Of a stretch of 64,000 nt of DNA, positions 63,718 through 64,000 are shown in pieces. Below the pieces are notes generated by a model, which was not told the origin of the DNA, searched no databases, and worked only from the letters and a program-made list of their open reading frames with translations. The translations under genes were made by a program, and so were the position numbers. This stretch comes from Lachnospira multipara ATCC 19207 (lineage in GTDB: Bacteria; Bacillota; Clostridia; Lachnospirales; Lachnospiraceae), in contig NZ_AUJG01000001.1 of NCBI RefSeq assembly GCF_000424105.1, positions 186,001 through 250,000 on the forward strand, read 5' to 3'. Every line of letters begins with the position of its first letter. Position 1 is the stretch's first letter.

Positions 63718-63885
63718 TTAGGACAAAAATCTTTGAACCGATTACGATCAACAAGACGGAAGGAGCTTTACAAGGTCTTAGAACATTTTGACGATATTTA
63801 CTTCAAGTTCCCGATATATTATGATGGTAAAGAGGGTAGAGCAATTTGGTTGTTCAACGAAACAACAGTCGAAACTGTAATTTAG
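63718..63885 (+). pseudogene. Gene tail joined to an rlmD-like scar (scar 4)
   Basis: A frame open from the radical SAM stop reads RKELYKVLEHFDDIYFKFPI then DGKEGRAIWLFNETTVETVI and stop. I do not recognise the first part. Its end and the next codons (VETVI, stop, MSR) parallel the HVETVCLMSR scar, with ten identical bases GATGTCAAGG at 63885-63894. No good start is present. Confidence 0.4.
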
Positions 63886-63913
63886 ATGTCAAGGACTATA
63901 GGGGGTGCTTATT

Positions 63914-64000
63914 ATGGAATACATTAGGGTAACAAAAGAAAATTTGGAGAAGGAGCATATCTGCTGCGCCATTTCAAATAACAAGGATATTCAGGTTTCT
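63914..64000 (+). CDS. GNAT-family acetyltransferase, YoaP-like (5' part)
   Basis: Only 29 codons lie inside the window. They read MEYIRVTKENLEKEHICCAI then SNNKDIQVS. The NLEKEHICCAIS signature is, to my recollection, the usual start of YoaP-like GNAT proteins. GGGGGTG precedes the ATG, and scar 4 lies just upstream. The rest is outside the window. Confidence 0.65.
   Translation, partial: MEYIRVTKENLEKEHICCAISNNKDIQVS

Overview
The window looks like chromosome of a low-GC, anaerobic Gram-positive bacterium of the Lachnospiraceae, perhaps Lachnospira or a relative. The signs are AT-rich genes that favour AGA, TTA and CTT codons, strong AGGAGG ribosome sites, an oxygen-independent class III ribonucleotide reductase, a lysine riboswitch before dapA, several GGDEF proteins and intracellular pectin and hemicellulose hydrolases. 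The genus is inference. Most of the sequence (about 1-56,000) reads as ordinary host chromosome. The right-hand 8 kb (about 56,020-64,000) is accessory: base and codon use shift toward CTG, CCG and CGG, genes are small and varied, and broken fragments lie between them.

Layout. 1-5,015: end of a TPR protein, a methyltransferase, a class A penicillin-binding protein and a YigZ-family protein. 5,326-16,161: a carbohydrate locus with a solute-binding lipoprotein, two LplB/LplC-type permeases (the first carries an unusual N-terminal zinc-ribbon membrane module), an ankyrin-GH43 fusion, an unrecognised helical protein, a GH28 polygalacturonase and an ABC exporter. The likely flow is import of pectic oligosaccharides followed by hydrolysis in the cytoplasm. 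16,195-26,506: an XRE regulator, typA, a two-OB-fold SSB-like protein, the lysine riboswitch with dapA-dapB, an acetyltransferase, a DegV protein, a flavodoxin and pepF. 26,515-27,503: tandem hairpin repeats, tRNA-Gly(GCC) and copy A of a 130-bp structured repeat. 27,672-32,159: a small protein, trkA-trkH potassium uptake, a Cys-rich membrane peptide and a CorA-type transporter.

32,226-42,042: two diguanylate cyclases, nrdD behind two NrdR-like boxes, a protein with an Asp-rich calcium-binding-like region and a second GH43. 42,138-49,312: a regulator, a SleB-like wall hydrolase, a MacB-like ABC protein, an extracellular transglutaminase-like protein whose 3' end is formed by copy B of the structured repeat, a YerC/TrpR-like regulator and a DUF1836 protein. 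49,562-56,019: a PspA/SPFH membrane-stress pair, pcrA helicase, a small membrane protein and rlmD.

The accessory tail begins right after rlmD. It holds an XRE regulator fused to a domain that recalls mobile-element polyvalent proteins, a flavin reductase between two homologous hairpins, an ankyrin protein, a GyrI-like protein, a PPP-family phosphatase lacking a normal start codon, an XRE/membrane/zinc-ribbon protein, an ArsR regulator that looks leaderless and shares an operator with a downstream radical SAM gene, and the start of a GNAT gene. Short scars encoding the C-terminal tail of an RlmD-like enzyme recur in front of accessory genes, and fragments of a serine recombinase, a GyrI-like gene, a VOC-like protein and an XRE protein lie between them. 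This suggests repeated gene-cassette turnover downstream of rlmD.
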